From Tyzzerella sp. (GTDB lineage Bacteria > Bacillota > Clostridia > Lachnospirales > Lachnospiraceae): 64,000 nt of DNA. The notes under the pieces are model-generated. The model saw only the letters and a list, made by a program, of their open reading frames with translations, was not told the origin of the DNA and made no database searches. Numbering within the stretch: the first letter of the stretch is position 1; the number at the start of each line of letters is the position of its first letter. The stretch covers positions 85,062-149,061 of the forward strand of contig JAFQRJ010000006.1 of the NCBI GenBank assembly GCA_017410145.1, read 5' to 3'. A program made the translations under genes and the position numbers. Shown here one piece after another: positions 34,631 through 42,588 of this stretch.

Positions 34631-37054
34631 ATGGCAACACCTTACAATCATAAGGCCATTGAAAAGAAATGGCGTGAAAACTGGGCTGCAAACCCGGTGA
34701 ATGTAAAAGAAGATGAGAATGGAAAAAGAGAGAAATATTACTGTCTGGATATGTTCCCATATCCGTCAGGAAATGGTCTCCATGTGGGTCATTGGAGAGG
34801 ATACGTAATCTCTGACGTATGGAGCCGTTATAAATTATTAAAAGGCTATTATATCATCCACCCAATGGGATGGGATGCGTTTGGGCTTCCGGCGGAAAAC
34901 TACGCAATTAAAATGGGAGTTCACCCTGCCATTTCTACTGCAGAAAATGTGGCTAACATTAAGAAGCAGATTAACGAAATTGCAGCCCTTTATGATTGGG
35001 ACATGGAAGTAAATACAACAGACCCAGAGTTCTACAAATGGACCCAATGGATTTTTGTAAAGATGTTTAAAGAAGGACTGGCTTACGAGAAGGAGTTTCC
35101 AATTAACTGGTGTCCGTCATGTAAGACAGGTCTTGCAAATGAAGAAGTTGTAAACGGGAAATGTGAACGTTGTGGTACAGATGTAACAAAGAAGAATCTT
35201 CGTCAATGGATGCTTCGTATTACCAAATATGCAGACCGTTTGTTAAATGATTTGGACAAGCTTGACTGGCCGGAAAAGGTTAAGAAAATGCAAGCGGAAT
35301 GGATTGGAAAATCCTACGGTGCAGAAGTGGAATTCCCGGTAGAAGGAAGAGATGAAAAGATTACGGTTTATACAACAAGACCGGATACCTTACATGGTGC
35401 AACCTTTATGGTACTTGCTCCAGAGCATGCACTTGCAGCAAGCCTTGCTACAGAGGAGACAAAAGAAGCAGTAGAAAAATACATTTACGATTCTTCGATG
35501 AAGTCAAACGTTGACAGACTTCAAGACAAAGAAAAAACAGGTGTATTTACAGGCTCTTACGCAATCAACCCATTAAATGGTGCAAAAACACCAATCTGGT
35601 TGTCTGACTATGTATTAGCAGACTACGGTACAGGTGCAATTATGTGTGTACCTGCACATGATGACCGTGACTTTGAGTTTGCCACTAAATTTAATATTCC
35701 TATTATCCAGGTTATCGCAAAAGATGGCGTGGAAATCGCAAATATGACAGAAGCTTACACAGAAGCAGCAGGAACTATGATTAATTCCGGTGAATGGAAT
35801 GGCATGGAATCAGCAGTGCTTAAGAAAGAAGCACCACATATCATCGAAAAGATGGGTATTGGAAAGGCGACTGTGAACTTTAAACTTCGTGACTGGGTAT
35901 TCTCTCGTCAGCGTTACTGGGGTGAACCAATTCCGATTGTTCACTGTGAGACTTGCGGTGCAGTTCCAGTACCGGAAGATCAGCTTCCACTTACTTTGCC
36001 GGAAGTGGATTCTTATGAACCGACAGGTACAGGGGAATCACCACTTGCTGGTATCGAAAGCTGGGTAAACACAACCTGCCCGGTTTGTGGAAAGCCTGCA
36101 AAACGTGAGACAAATACCATGCCACAATGGGCTGGCTCTTCCTGGTATTTCTTGCGTTATGTAGACAGCAAGAATTCAGAAGAGTTGGTGTCAAAAGAAA
36201 AAGCACATGAGTTACTTCCGGTTGATATGTACATTGGTGGTGTAGAGCATGCGGTTCTTCACTTGTTATACTCACGTTTCTATACCAAATTCTTATATGA
36301 TATCGGGGTAGTTGATTTCGAGGAGCCATTTACCAAGTTATTTAACCAAGGTATGATTACCGGTAAGAATGGTATCAAGATGAGTAAATCAAAAGGAAAC
36401 GTTGTTTCGCCGGATGATTTGGTGAGAGATTACGGATGTGATTCACTTAGAATGTATGAATTGTTCGTTGGACCACCGGAGCTTGATGCAGAATGGGATG
36501 ACCGTGGTATTGACGGTGTATATCGTTTCTTGAACCGTGTATGGAATCTTGTACTTGATAGCAAAGATAAGAATTTGGCTGCTACAAAAGAAATGATTAA
36601 GATTCGTAACAAGATGGTTTACGACATCACAAATCGTTTGGAAAGTTTTAGTTTGAATACGGTTATTTCCGGTTTCATGGAATACAACAATAAGCTGATG
36701 GAAATTGCCAAGAAAGAAGGCGGCGTAGATGTAGAAACGTTAAGTACACTTGCTGTGTTATTGGCACCATTTGCACCACATATGGCAGAAGAATTGTGGC
36801 AACAGTTAGGACATGAAGGAACCGTGTTTAACGCAGGCTGGCCAACCTATGATGAAGCAGCAATGAAGGATGATGAAATCGAGGTTGCTGTTCAAATTAA
36901 TGGTAAAACAAAAGTAGTTATTACAGTACCTGCAGATGTATCAAAGGATGATGCTATCGCAGCAGGTAAAGCGGCAATCGCTGATAAATTGACAGGAACA
37001 ATCGTAAAAGAAATCTACGTACCTGGAAGAATTATCAATATTGTTCAGAAATAA
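34631..37054 (+). CDS. leuS: leucyl-tRNA synthetase
   Basis: This 807-residue class I synthetase charges tRNA-Leu. The HIGH-type motif is HVGH (residues 51-54) in YPSGNGLHVGHWRGY, and KMSKS is at about 583-587. The CP1 editing domain contains TTRPDTLHGATFMVLAPEH and GTGAIMCVPAHDDRDFEFA. A zinc-binding pair (CPSCKTGLANEE, CERCG) is visible near residue 160 and another (CETCGAV, CPVCGKP) near 440-485. Length is normal for bacteria. It is monocistronic, closed by a strong terminator. Confidence 0.98.
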   Translation: MATPYNHKAIEKKWRENWAANPVNVKEDENGKREKYYCLDMFPYPSGNGLHVGHWRGYVISDVWSRYKLLKGYYIIHPMGWDAFGLPAENYAIKMGVHPAISTAENVANIKKQINEIAALYDWDMEVNTTDPEFYKWTQWIFVKMFKEGLAYEKEFPINWCPSCKTGLANEEVVNGKCERCGTDVTKKNLRQWMLRITKYADRLLNDLDKLDWPEKVKKMQAEWIGKSYGAEVEFPVEGRDEKITVYTTRPDTLHGATFMVLAPEHALAASLATEETKEAVEKYIYDSSMKSNVDRLQDKEKTGVFTGSYAINPLNGAKTPIWLSDYVLADYGTGAIMCVPAHDDRDFEFATKFNIPIIQVIAKDGVEIANMTEAYTEAAGTMINSGEWNGMESAVLKKEAPHIIEKMGIGKATVNFKLRDWVFSRQRYWGEPIPIVHCETCGAVPVPEDQLPLTLPEVDSYEPTGTGESPLAGIESWVNTTCPVCGKPAKRETNTMPQWAGSSWYFLRYVDSKNSEELVSKEKAHELLPVDMYIGGVEHAVLHLLYSRFYTKFLYDIGVVDFEEPFTKLFNQGMITGKNGIKMSKSKGNVVSPDDLVRDYGCDSLRMYELFVGPPELDAEWDDRGIDGVYRFLNRVWNLVLDSKDKNLAATKEMIKIRNKMVYDITNRLESFSLNTVISGFMEYNNKLMEIAKKEGGVDVETLSTLAVLLAPFAPHMAEELWQQLGHEGTVFNAGWPTYDEAAMKDDEIEVAVQINGKTKVVITVPADVSKDDAIAAGKAAIADKLTGTIVKEIYVPGRIINIVQK

Positions 37055-37063
37055 GAAATGAAG

Positions 37064-37096
37064 AGGGGCTTCGAGTAAAAGCGAAGCCCCATTTTT
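37064..37096. terminator. terminator after leuS
   Basis: GGGGCTTCG pairs perfectly with CGAAGCCCC around an 8-base loop, followed by ATTTTTG. It lies 3 bases beyond the convergent small gene and could serve both. Confidence 0.9.
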
Positions 37097-37098
37097 GT

Positions 37099-37260
37099 CT
37101 ATTCCCCGCCAGGACCGTCACGACGTGGCACTTCGTCAGGTGTTACGTTAGTAGTAACGTTAGAAGGTCTTGGCAAATCAATCTCCGGAATATTGTCATC
37201 ATCATGAACATTTCCCGGGCGTGTGGTTATTTCGATAACCGGATGTTCTTTTTCTTTCAT
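37099..37260 (-). CDS. small acidic/proline-rich protein, 53 residues, unknown
   Basis: A short reverse-strand gene starts at ATG 37260 with AAGGAG 9 bases upstream (an ATG at 37266 is only 3 bases from it). The product begins MKEKEHPVIEITTRPGN and is rich in D, P, T and V, with a repeated TTNVT-type pattern and an end PRRDGPGGE. It has no membrane segment or signal. It faces leuS, and the leuS terminator lies just past its stop. The frame is open further upstream, but that part overlaps the ABC-F gene and its promoter. I do not recognise a family; support rests on the ribosome site and placement. Confidence 0.5.
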   Translation of the reverse strand: MKEKEHPVIEITTRPGNVHDDDNIPEIDLPRPSNVTTNVTPDEVPRRDGPGGE

Positions 37261-37376
37261 GCGCATGTACTCCTTTCGAAGAATGTTTCGCAGATAGTGT
37301 TTGTATTTATCTTCCTTTTTATGTGAAATTCTGTTAGAATAACAAAAGAAATCAAACTTAAAGGAGATATCTATAA

Positions 37377-38933
37377 ATGAGTATCTTAAACGTTGAACAT
37401 TTGACACATGGATTTGGCGACAGAGCCATCTTTGGAGATGTTTCTTTTCGTCTTTTAAAAGGTGAGCATATTGGTCTTGTTGGAGCAAATGGAGAAGGCA
37501 AATCCACGTTTCTAAATATTGTGACAGGTAAACTACAACCTGATGAAGGAAAAATAGAGTGGGCAAAAAACGTTCGAGTAGGTTATCTTGACCAGCACGC
37601 GGTTTTGGAAAAAGGGATGACCATTCGTGATGTCTTAAATGCAGCTTTTTCCTATTTGTTTCATATGGAAGCAGATATGAACAAAATGTTTGAACAAATG
37701 GGTGAAGCATCCCCGGAAGAAATGGAACGACTCCTTGAGGAAACAGGAACCATTCAAGATTTACTGGAACAGCATGATTTTTACATCATTGATGCAAAAG
37801 TAGAAGAGGTAGCGAGAGCACTTGGTCTCATGGATATTGGGCTGGAACGTGATGTAACAGACCTAAGTGGCGGTCAGAGAACCAAGGTATTACTTGCAAA
37901 ATTGCTTTTGGAAAAGCCGGACATTTTGCTTTTGGACGAGCCTACCAACTACTTGGATGAAGAACACATTGCATGGCTGAAGAGGTACTTAATTGAGTAT
38001 GAAAATGCATTTGTATTAATATCGCATGATATCCCATTTTTAAATGAAGTAATTAATATTATCTATCATATGGAAAATCAAGAACTCAACCGTTATGTGG
38101 GTGACTATGAACATTTCCAAGAGGTCTATGCGGTGAAGAAGGCACAGTTAGAAGCGGCTTACAAAAGACAGCAGCAGGAAATCAGTGAGTTGAAGGATTT
38201 TGTTGCCAGAAATAAAGCACGTGTATCCACCAGAAACATGGCCATGTCACGCCAGAAGAAGTTGGATAAGATGGATGTGATTGAACTTGCAGCAGAGAGA
38301 CCGAAGCCGGAATTTAATTTCAAGGTAGGAAGAACACCGGGAAGATATATTTTCGAGACAAAAGATTTGGTAATCGGGTATAATGAGCCACTTTCCAAAC
38401 CACTTACACTCTCCATGGAGCGAGGAAGCAAGATAGCACTGGTTGGTGCAAATGGGATAGGAAAAACAACTCTCCTTAAGAGCATTTTGGGATTAATAAA
38501 TCCGCTTGAAGGCTCGGTAGAACTGGGAGAAAACTTGCTTATCGGATATTTTGAACAAGAGGCTGCGCCAGACAATGCGACCACCTGTATTGACGAAATC
38601 TGGAAGGAGTTCCCGTCCTACACACAATACGAGGTGCGTTCCGCATTGGCGAAATGTGGTCTGACAACCAAGCATATTGAAAGCCAGGTAAGAGTTCTCA
38701 GCGGTGGCGAGCAGGCAAAGGTAAGACTTTGCAAATTGATTAATCGAGAAACAAATATTCTGCTTCTCGACGAACCAACAAATCACCTTGATGTAGATGC
38801 AAAGGATGAATTAAAACGTGCGCTTATAGATTACAAAGGCAGTGTGCTTCTGATTTGTCACGAGCCGGAGTTCTATCGTGATGTGGTAGATGAAGTGTGG
38901 GATTGTACGAAGTGGACCACGAAGATATTTTAA
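37377..38933 (+). CDS. ABC-F family ATPase (YkpA/YbiT-like)
   Basis: This 518-residue cytoplasmic protein has two ABC ATPase domains and no membrane segment, as in ABC-F translation factors that act on stalled ribosomes. Domain 1 has Walker A GANGEGKST, signature LSGGQRTKVLLAKLL and Walker B ILLLDEPTNYLD. Domain 2 has GANGIGKTT, VLSGGEQAKVRLCKL and ILLLDEPTNHLD. The interdomain linker (about 240-290, AQLEAAYKRQQQEISELKDF) is long and charged, as in the family. The start follows AAAGGAG. Whether it confers antibiotic protection or general rescue cannot be told. Confidence 0.93.
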   Translation: MSILNVEHLTHGFGDRAIFGDVSFRLLKGEHIGLVGANGEGKSTFLNIVTGKLQPDEGKIEWAKNVRVGYLDQHAVLEKGMTIRDVLNAAFSYLFHMEADMNKMFEQMGEASPEEMERLLEETGTIQDLLEQHDFYIIDAKVEEVARALGLMDIGLERDVTDLSGGQRTKVLLAKLLLEKPDILLLDEPTNYLDEEHIAWLKRYLIEYENAFVLISHDIPFLNEVINIIYHMENQELNRYVGDYEHFQEVYAVKKAQLEAAYKRQQQEISELKDFVARNKARVSTRNMAMSRQKKLDKMDVIELAAERPKPEFNFKVGRTPGRYIFETKDLVIGYNEPLSKPLTLSMERGSKIALVGANGIGKTTLLKSILGLINPLEGSVELGENLLIGYFEQEAAPDNATTCIDEIWKEFPSYTQYEVRSALAKCGLTTKHIESQVRVLSGGEQAKVRLCKLINRETNILLLDEPTNHLDVDAKDELKRALIDYKGSVLLICHEPEFYRDVVDEVWDCTKWTTKIF

Positions 38934-38941
38934 GAGATAAA

Positions 38942-38982
38942 AATGCCATTGCACACCAAGTAAGGAGGTGTGTAATGGCATT
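38942..38982. repeat. 41-base inverted repeat, near copy of a segment in the amidotransferase gene
   Basis: Arms AATGCCATTGCACACC (38942-38957) and GGTGTGTAATGGCATT (38967-38982) form a near-perfect 16-base stem after the ABC-F stop codon. Positions 38943-38982 match 39808-39847, inside the amidotransferase gene, at 34 of 40 bases in the same orientation. It may act as a weak terminator (tail TTGTTATCATTCTTTT). Confidence 0.8.
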
Positions 38983-39142
38983 GTTATCATTCTTTTGAAG
39001 CATTATTTCATATTTCACATAGTCACTGACTATATCTAAACCCCTTTCGTTTACAATTCGAAGTACAATGCTTAAAACACCAAAATCAAAAATCAAAATA
39101 CGGTCAAAATACAAAGGGAAAGGAGAAACGGTTTGATTATTC

Positions 39143-39171
39143 TTGACAATATGTTGAATTAAACATAAAAT
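39143..39171 (+). promoter_or_regulatory. promoter of toxin-antitoxin pair
   Basis: A perfect TTGACA and TAAAAT are separated by 17 bases, about 20 bases upstream of the toxin-like start codon. Confidence 0.65.
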
Positions 39172-39193
39172 ATAATTAGACTACAGAAGATGA

Positions 39194-39445
39194 ATGATAA
39201 AGTATGATATTGAATTCTACTCGAAACAAAATGGAGAAGAACCTGCACGAGAATTCATTTTAAAAATCGATGAAAAAATGCAAGCAAAAATATTAAGAAT
39301 AATTGATTTGTTGGAAGCAAATGGTCCGCAATTGCGTTTGCCATATTCAGAAAGCCTTAAGAAAACAGCAAAGACTCCAAGACGGGAAATAGAATTAGCA
39401 AAAAAATATCGTGAAGATTACGAAAGGAGGTTGTGTGATGAGTAG
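39194..39445 (+). pseudogene. RelE/HigB (Gp49)-like toxin with internal deletion
   Basis: This 83-residue frame starts like phage Gp49/HigB-type toxins (IKYDIEFYSKQNGEEPAREF, then MQAKILRIIDLLEANGPQLRLPYSESL) and ends like them (KKTAKTPRREIELAKKYREDY). The central block that normally joins these, with the beta strands carrying the catalytic residues (about 35-40 residues of the form LFELRxxxxxxxxRVLYFF), is missing. The reading frame is kept, so the loss is a clean in-frame deletion. The product is probably inactive as an mRNA interferase. It overlaps the antitoxin gene by 8 bases, the usual toxin-first layout. Confidence 0.75.
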
Positions 39446-39728
39446 TTATGATGAATTGAAAAAACAATTGTTGAATAATCCAAAGGTAAAGGCAGAGTAT
39501 GATGCCTTGGAGCCTGAATTTAATATAATCCAGGCCATGATTGATGCGAGAAAGCAACAAAATCTTACGCAAGAGGAACTTTCTAGGAAAACCGGTATTA
39601 CTCAAGCTGATATTAGCAGAATAGAAAATGGCACAAGGAATCCTAGTTTGGAAATGGTAAAAAGGCTTGCCAGAGGATTGGGGCTGCAATTAAAATTAGA
39701 ACTTATTCCAAGGCCGGAAAAAAGATAA
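39438..39728 (+). CDS. XRE-family antitoxin (HigA-like)
   Basis: This 96-residue DNA-binding protein has a helix-turn-helix at about residues 37-62 (QQNLTQEELSRKTGITQADI, SRIENGTRNPSLEMVKRLAR). It begins MSSYDELKKQLLNNPKVKAEYDALEPEF, a form common in antitoxins paired with Gp49-like toxins. AAAGGAGG sits 7 bases before ATG 39438, inside the end of the toxin frame. It would neutralise the toxin and repress the operon; the toxin partner here is truncated, so it may now act only as an autoregulator or on related toxins elsewhere. Confidence 0.88.
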   Translation: MSSYDELKKQLLNNPKVKAEYDALEPEFNIIQAMIDARKQQNLTQEELSRKTGITQADISRIENGTRNPSLEMVKRLARGLGLQLKLELIPRPEKR

Positions 39729-39732
39729 AAGT

Positions 39733-40433
39733 TTATACAACCTTCGAATATCGAATTAAAGCATAAAAGAGTTGCTTCATATTAGAGCAATCTAACATGC
39801 TTTCCGGATGCCATTGCACACCTAGCACAAAGGTGTGTGATGGCATTTCTATTGCCTCTACAATAGCATCGCCGGTAAAGCCGGAAACCATAAGACCATT
39901 ACCGAGTCTGTCTACGGATTGGTGATGATAACTGTTTGTATAAGCAAAATTCCCAAGTATTTTGTGTGCCTTAGTATCCGGTTCAAAGATAACTTTGTGG
40001 CTGATATCTCTGCGTGATATACTGTTTTGCATATGATTGATAGTTTCAAAATCCACAAGGTCGATATCTTGATAAATTGTTCCACCACATGCAACATTTA
40101 ATACCTGCATACCACGACAGATGGCAAGCACAGGTTTATCAGCTTCCAAAATGGCTTTCATAAGTCGAATTTGGAACAAATCTAAGGTAATGTCTGTTTT
40201 GCCTACATTGTGGCCGGTTCCTGTCCGAAAAGGAGTGGAGTGATATCTCCTCCACCACAGAACAGAAAACCATCGCATAGATCTATATATTCCTGAATGA
40301 CAGTTTTTGATTTAATAAGAGGCAGTACAATTGGAAGTCCGCCTGTTAATTTCACTGCCTGAATATAGGCATCGCTTACAAATTGTCTTTGACTTTCCAA
40401 CCCACAAATAACAACACCAATTTTTGTTCTCAT
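39733..40433 (-). pseudogene. class I glutamine amidotransferase, peptidase C26 (PuuD-like), frameshifted
   Basis: Two overlapping frames together make one enzyme that would hydrolyse gamma-glutamyl compounds. The N-terminal part starts at ATG 40433 (AAAGGAG 8 bases upstream) with MRTKIGVVICGLESQRQF and reaches CGGGDITPLLFGQEPA before a stop at 40203. The C-terminal part, in another frame, holds the nucleophile motif LAICRGMQVLNVACGGTIYQ (Cys) and GVQWHPE (His, Glu) and ends at 39733. Joining needs one extra base near 40205-40240, where homologues read through (EP, then a gap, then TD...DLFQIR). It is a one-base deletion in the gene or an assembly error. Confidence 0.8.
39808..39847. repeat. 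coding-region copy of the 40-base inverted repeat
   Basis: This segment encodes the conserved end of the amidotransferase (MPSHTFVLGVQWH on the reverse strand) and can itself fold as an inverted repeat. It matches 38943-38982 at 34 of 40 positions. Confidence 0.8.
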
Positions 40434-40460
40434 ATATACAACTCCTTTAAAATAGAGTAG

Positions 40461-40468
40461 ACTATAAT
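40461..40468. promoter_or_regulatory. overlapping divergent -10 elements
   Basis: TATAAT on the + strand (40463-40468, toward the dipeptidase) overlaps TATAGT on the reverse strand (40461-40466, toward the amidotransferase). No good -35 is visible on either side. Confidence 0.4.
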
Positions 40469-40498
40469 AATAGAATTTATGCAGGAGACTGGAAAAAA

Positions 40499-41473
40499 AT
40501 GAGATTAATTGACTTACATTGTGACACAATTTGGATGTTAACGCGTGAAGAAGGGGCGAATTTGCGAAATAATTGTTTTTGTGTGGATATTGAAAAATTA
40601 AAATCGGTAGGTAGCATGGCACAATTCTTTGCATGTTTTATCTATTTAAATGAAATTGCTAGTGAAGAAAGATGGGAGATAGGATATCAGTTGGCTTTAG
40701 ATATGATTAAGAGAGGGAAAGTAGAGTTTGCTACATGCTCGGATGAAATTTCATTGGCGTTAAGCTATGATGACATGGTAACAAACTATGCAAAAGGGAA
40801 ATTGTCTGCTTTCTTAACTGTTGAAGAAGGAGGAATCCTGAATGGCGATTTAAATCGTCTTCAGACACTATACGATGAAGGCATTCGTCTTATCACACCC
40901 ACCTGGAATCACGAAAACTGCATCGGCTATCCAAACAGCAAAGACGAAGCTTTCATGCAGAAAGGCTTAAAACTATTTGGCATTGAGGTGGTAGAAAAGA
41001 TGAATCAGCTAGGCATGATCATCGATGTGTCACATTTGTCGGACGGTGGTTTCTGGGATGTTCTAACATACAGCAAAAAACCGGTTGTGGCTTCACATTC
41101 CAATGCGAGAAGTTTGTGCAGTCATCCGAGAAATCTGTCTGATGAAATGATAAAGGCACTAGCAGATAAAGGCGGAATTGCAGGAGTGAATTTCTATCCG
41201 TATTTTATAAACAAGGCAGGAAAAGCGACAGCGGAAGATATCGCAGAACATGTCATGCATATGTACAAAGTTGGCGGGGAAGATTTCATTGCTGTGGGAA
41301 CTGATTTTGATGGATTTGACGAAGGGGAACTTGAGATTGCACATATGGGTGAGATAGGAAAACTATATGAAGCGGTGAAAAGAAGAGGACTTTCAGAGCG
41401 ACAGATGGAGAAGTTCTGGAGTGGAAATGCGATGAGGGTGATTAATGAGGTCTTATCCACACATTGTGGATAA
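40499..41473 (+). CDS. membrane dipeptidase family (M19) metallopeptidase
   Basis: This 324-residue enzyme resembles renal dipeptidase-type peptidases, which cleave dipeptides with a zinc pair. The metal ligands are in IDLHCDT (His 7, Asp 9) and in VASHSNARSLCSHPRN (about residue 200); the bridging Glu is in FLTVEEGGILNGD (about 112). DVSHLSDGGFWDV and GTDFDGFD complete the pattern. It has no signal peptide, so it is likely cytoplasmic. It is divergent from the amidotransferase gene; both would act on small peptides or gamma-glutamyl compounds. A terminator follows. Confidence 0.93.
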   Translation: MRLIDLHCDTIWMLTREEGANLRNNCFCVDIEKLKSVGSMAQFFACFIYLNEIASEERWEIGYQLALDMIKRGKVEFATCSDEISLALSYDDMVTNYAKGKLSAFLTVEEGGILNGDLNRLQTLYDEGIRLITPTWNHENCIGYPNSKDEAFMQKGLKLFGIEVVEKMNQLGMIIDVSHLSDGGFWDVLTYSKKPVVASHSNARSLCSHPRNLSDEMIKALADKGGIAGVNFYPYFINKAGKATAEDIAEHVMHMYKVGGEDFIAVGTDFDGFDEGELEIAHMGEIGKLYEAVKRRGLSERQMEKFWSGNAMRVINEVLSTHCG

Positions 41474-41487
41474 TTAAAATATTTTGT

Positions 41488-41526
41488 GGAAATGTCATCT
41501 TATTATTGAGGTGGCATTTCCTTTAT
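41488..41526 (+). terminator. terminator after dipeptidase gene
   Basis: GGAAATGTCATCT pairs with AGGTGGCATTTCC (two G-U pairs) around an 8-base loop, followed by TTT. Confidence 0.8.
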
Positions 41527-41571
41527 GCTATTATATAATTACATCAAATTTTGGACAACGTTTATTCAAAA

Positions 41572-41627
41572 CAGATATTGTCCGTTGCGCTTTTTAAGCG
41601 TATCTGAATTTCATGGCGAATCAGCCA
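41572..41627 (+). other. possible structured leader upstream of Rpn gene
   Basis: CAGATA (41572) can pair with TATCTG (41601), enclosing a CGCTT/AAGCG hairpin. A second hairpin, TGGC/GCCA (41614-41627), follows. The remainder of the 41527-41746 gap shows no open frame. It could be a leader RNA or the footprint of a lost element. Confidence 0.3.
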
Positions 41628-41746
41628 CAAATTTCAAGTTGATGAAATTGAATATCAGGAAGTGATGCTTATGATTGTATAAATCTTTCATTTTATATTG
41701 TTATGCAATAAGGAATTATGATAAAATGCAAAGGAGAGATACAAAA

Positions 41747-42574
41747 GTGCAAGAGTTACAGAAAGTAGAAGAGATTGTACGACAATTGAATATTATTGAT
41801 GATACTCTGTTTCAGAAAATGGCTGAAGACGTTGAATTTTGCGAAGAAATGATTTCCACAATCTTGCAACAAAATGTAATTGTGAAGGAAGTAACTCCAC
41901 AGAATAGCATAAAAAATTTGCAGGGACGTTCAGTTGTATTGGATGCCTTATGCGAATTAGAAAATGGTAAGGATTGCAATGTGGAAGTGCAAAAAGCGGA
42001 TGATGATGACCATCAAAGACGAGTGCGATATAATACTTCGTGCATTACCGCTAATATTACAGAACCAGGAAGTAAATTCGAGGATGTTCCAAACGTAATT
42101 GCGATATACATATCTAAGTTTGATATGTTTAAAGCAGGGAAAACTATTTATCACATAGACCGTGTGGTTCATGAAACAGGTGAAGTGCAGGATAATGGAC
42201 TGCAGGAAATTTATGTAAATACAAAGATTAATGACGGAACAGACATAGCAGAGTTGATGCGTATTTTTACAGAGCACGATGTGTATGATTTTGAGAAGTT
42301 TCCTAAAGTATCAAAGCGCAAAAAACAATTTAAGGAAAGCGAAGGAGGTAAGAAACAAGTGTGTGATTTAGTTGAAAATTATGCGAGACAGTGTGCAGAG
42401 AAAGCGGCAAAAGAAGCCGAAGAGAAAGCGGCAAAAGAAGCCGAAAATAGTGCGTTGAAATTATTTAAAAACGGGGTTAGTTATGAAGTGGTAAGAGCCT
42501 CCATTACATCCTTGAGTGATGAGAAATTGCAGGAAATCTATCGAGAAACAGCCTCAAGTCGGGTGAATAAATAA
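41747..42574 (+). CDS. Rpn-family recombination-promoting nuclease/putative transposase (PD-(D/E)XK)
   Basis: This 275-residue protein has the Rpn/PDDEXK_12 layout. The N-terminus NIIDDTLFQKMAEDVEFCEEM is typical; the nuclease core has Asp in SVVLDALCELENG and the E-x-Q pair in CNVEVQKAD, followed by HQRRVRYNTS. Rpn proteins of E. coli promote RecA-independent recombination. The C-terminal helix contains a tandem repeat EKAAKEAE. GTG 41747 is preferred: AAGGAG lies 10 bases upstream; a longer reading from 41675 is possible but unsupported. A remnant of the same family lies near 7.7 kb. It is followed 14 bases later by a PHP gene. Confidence 0.8.
   Translation: MQELQKVEEIVRQLNIIDDTLFQKMAEDVEFCEEMISTILQQNVIVKEVTPQNSIKNLQGRSVVLDALCELENGKDCNVEVQKADDDDHQRRVRYNTSCITANITEPGSKFEDVPNVIAIYISKFDMFKAGKTIYHIDRVVHETGEVQDNGLQEIYVNTKINDGTDIAELMRIFTEHDVYDFEKFPKVSKRKKQFKESEGGKKQVCDLVENYARQCAEKAAKEAEEKAAKEAENSALKLFKNGVSYEVVRASITSLSDEKLQEIYRETASSRVNK
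42398..42445 (+). repeat. perfect 24-base tandem duplication inside the Rpn gene
   Basis: Two identical copies of a 24-base unit (42398-42421 and 42422-42445, beginning GAGAAAGCGGCAAAAG) lie back to back in frame and encode EKAAKEAE twice, lengthening the C-terminal helix. Confidence 0.95.
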
Positions 42575-42588
42575 AGGAGAACGTTCAG

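Noticed and set aside
37267..37710. Longer 203-residue reverse frame extending the small gene upstream
   Set aside because: The upstream part overlaps the well-supported ABC-F gene and its promoter, and the good ribosome site lies at 37270-37275.
38824..39114. Reverse-strand 96-codon frame after the ABC-F gene
   Set aside because: It spans the hairpin, has no ribosome site, and its similarity to the amidotransferase occurs in a different frame.
40203..40245. Programmed frameshift in the amidotransferase gene
   Set aside because: No slippery heptamer or following stem is seen, and this family is not known to use frameshifting. A mutation or sequencing error is simpler.
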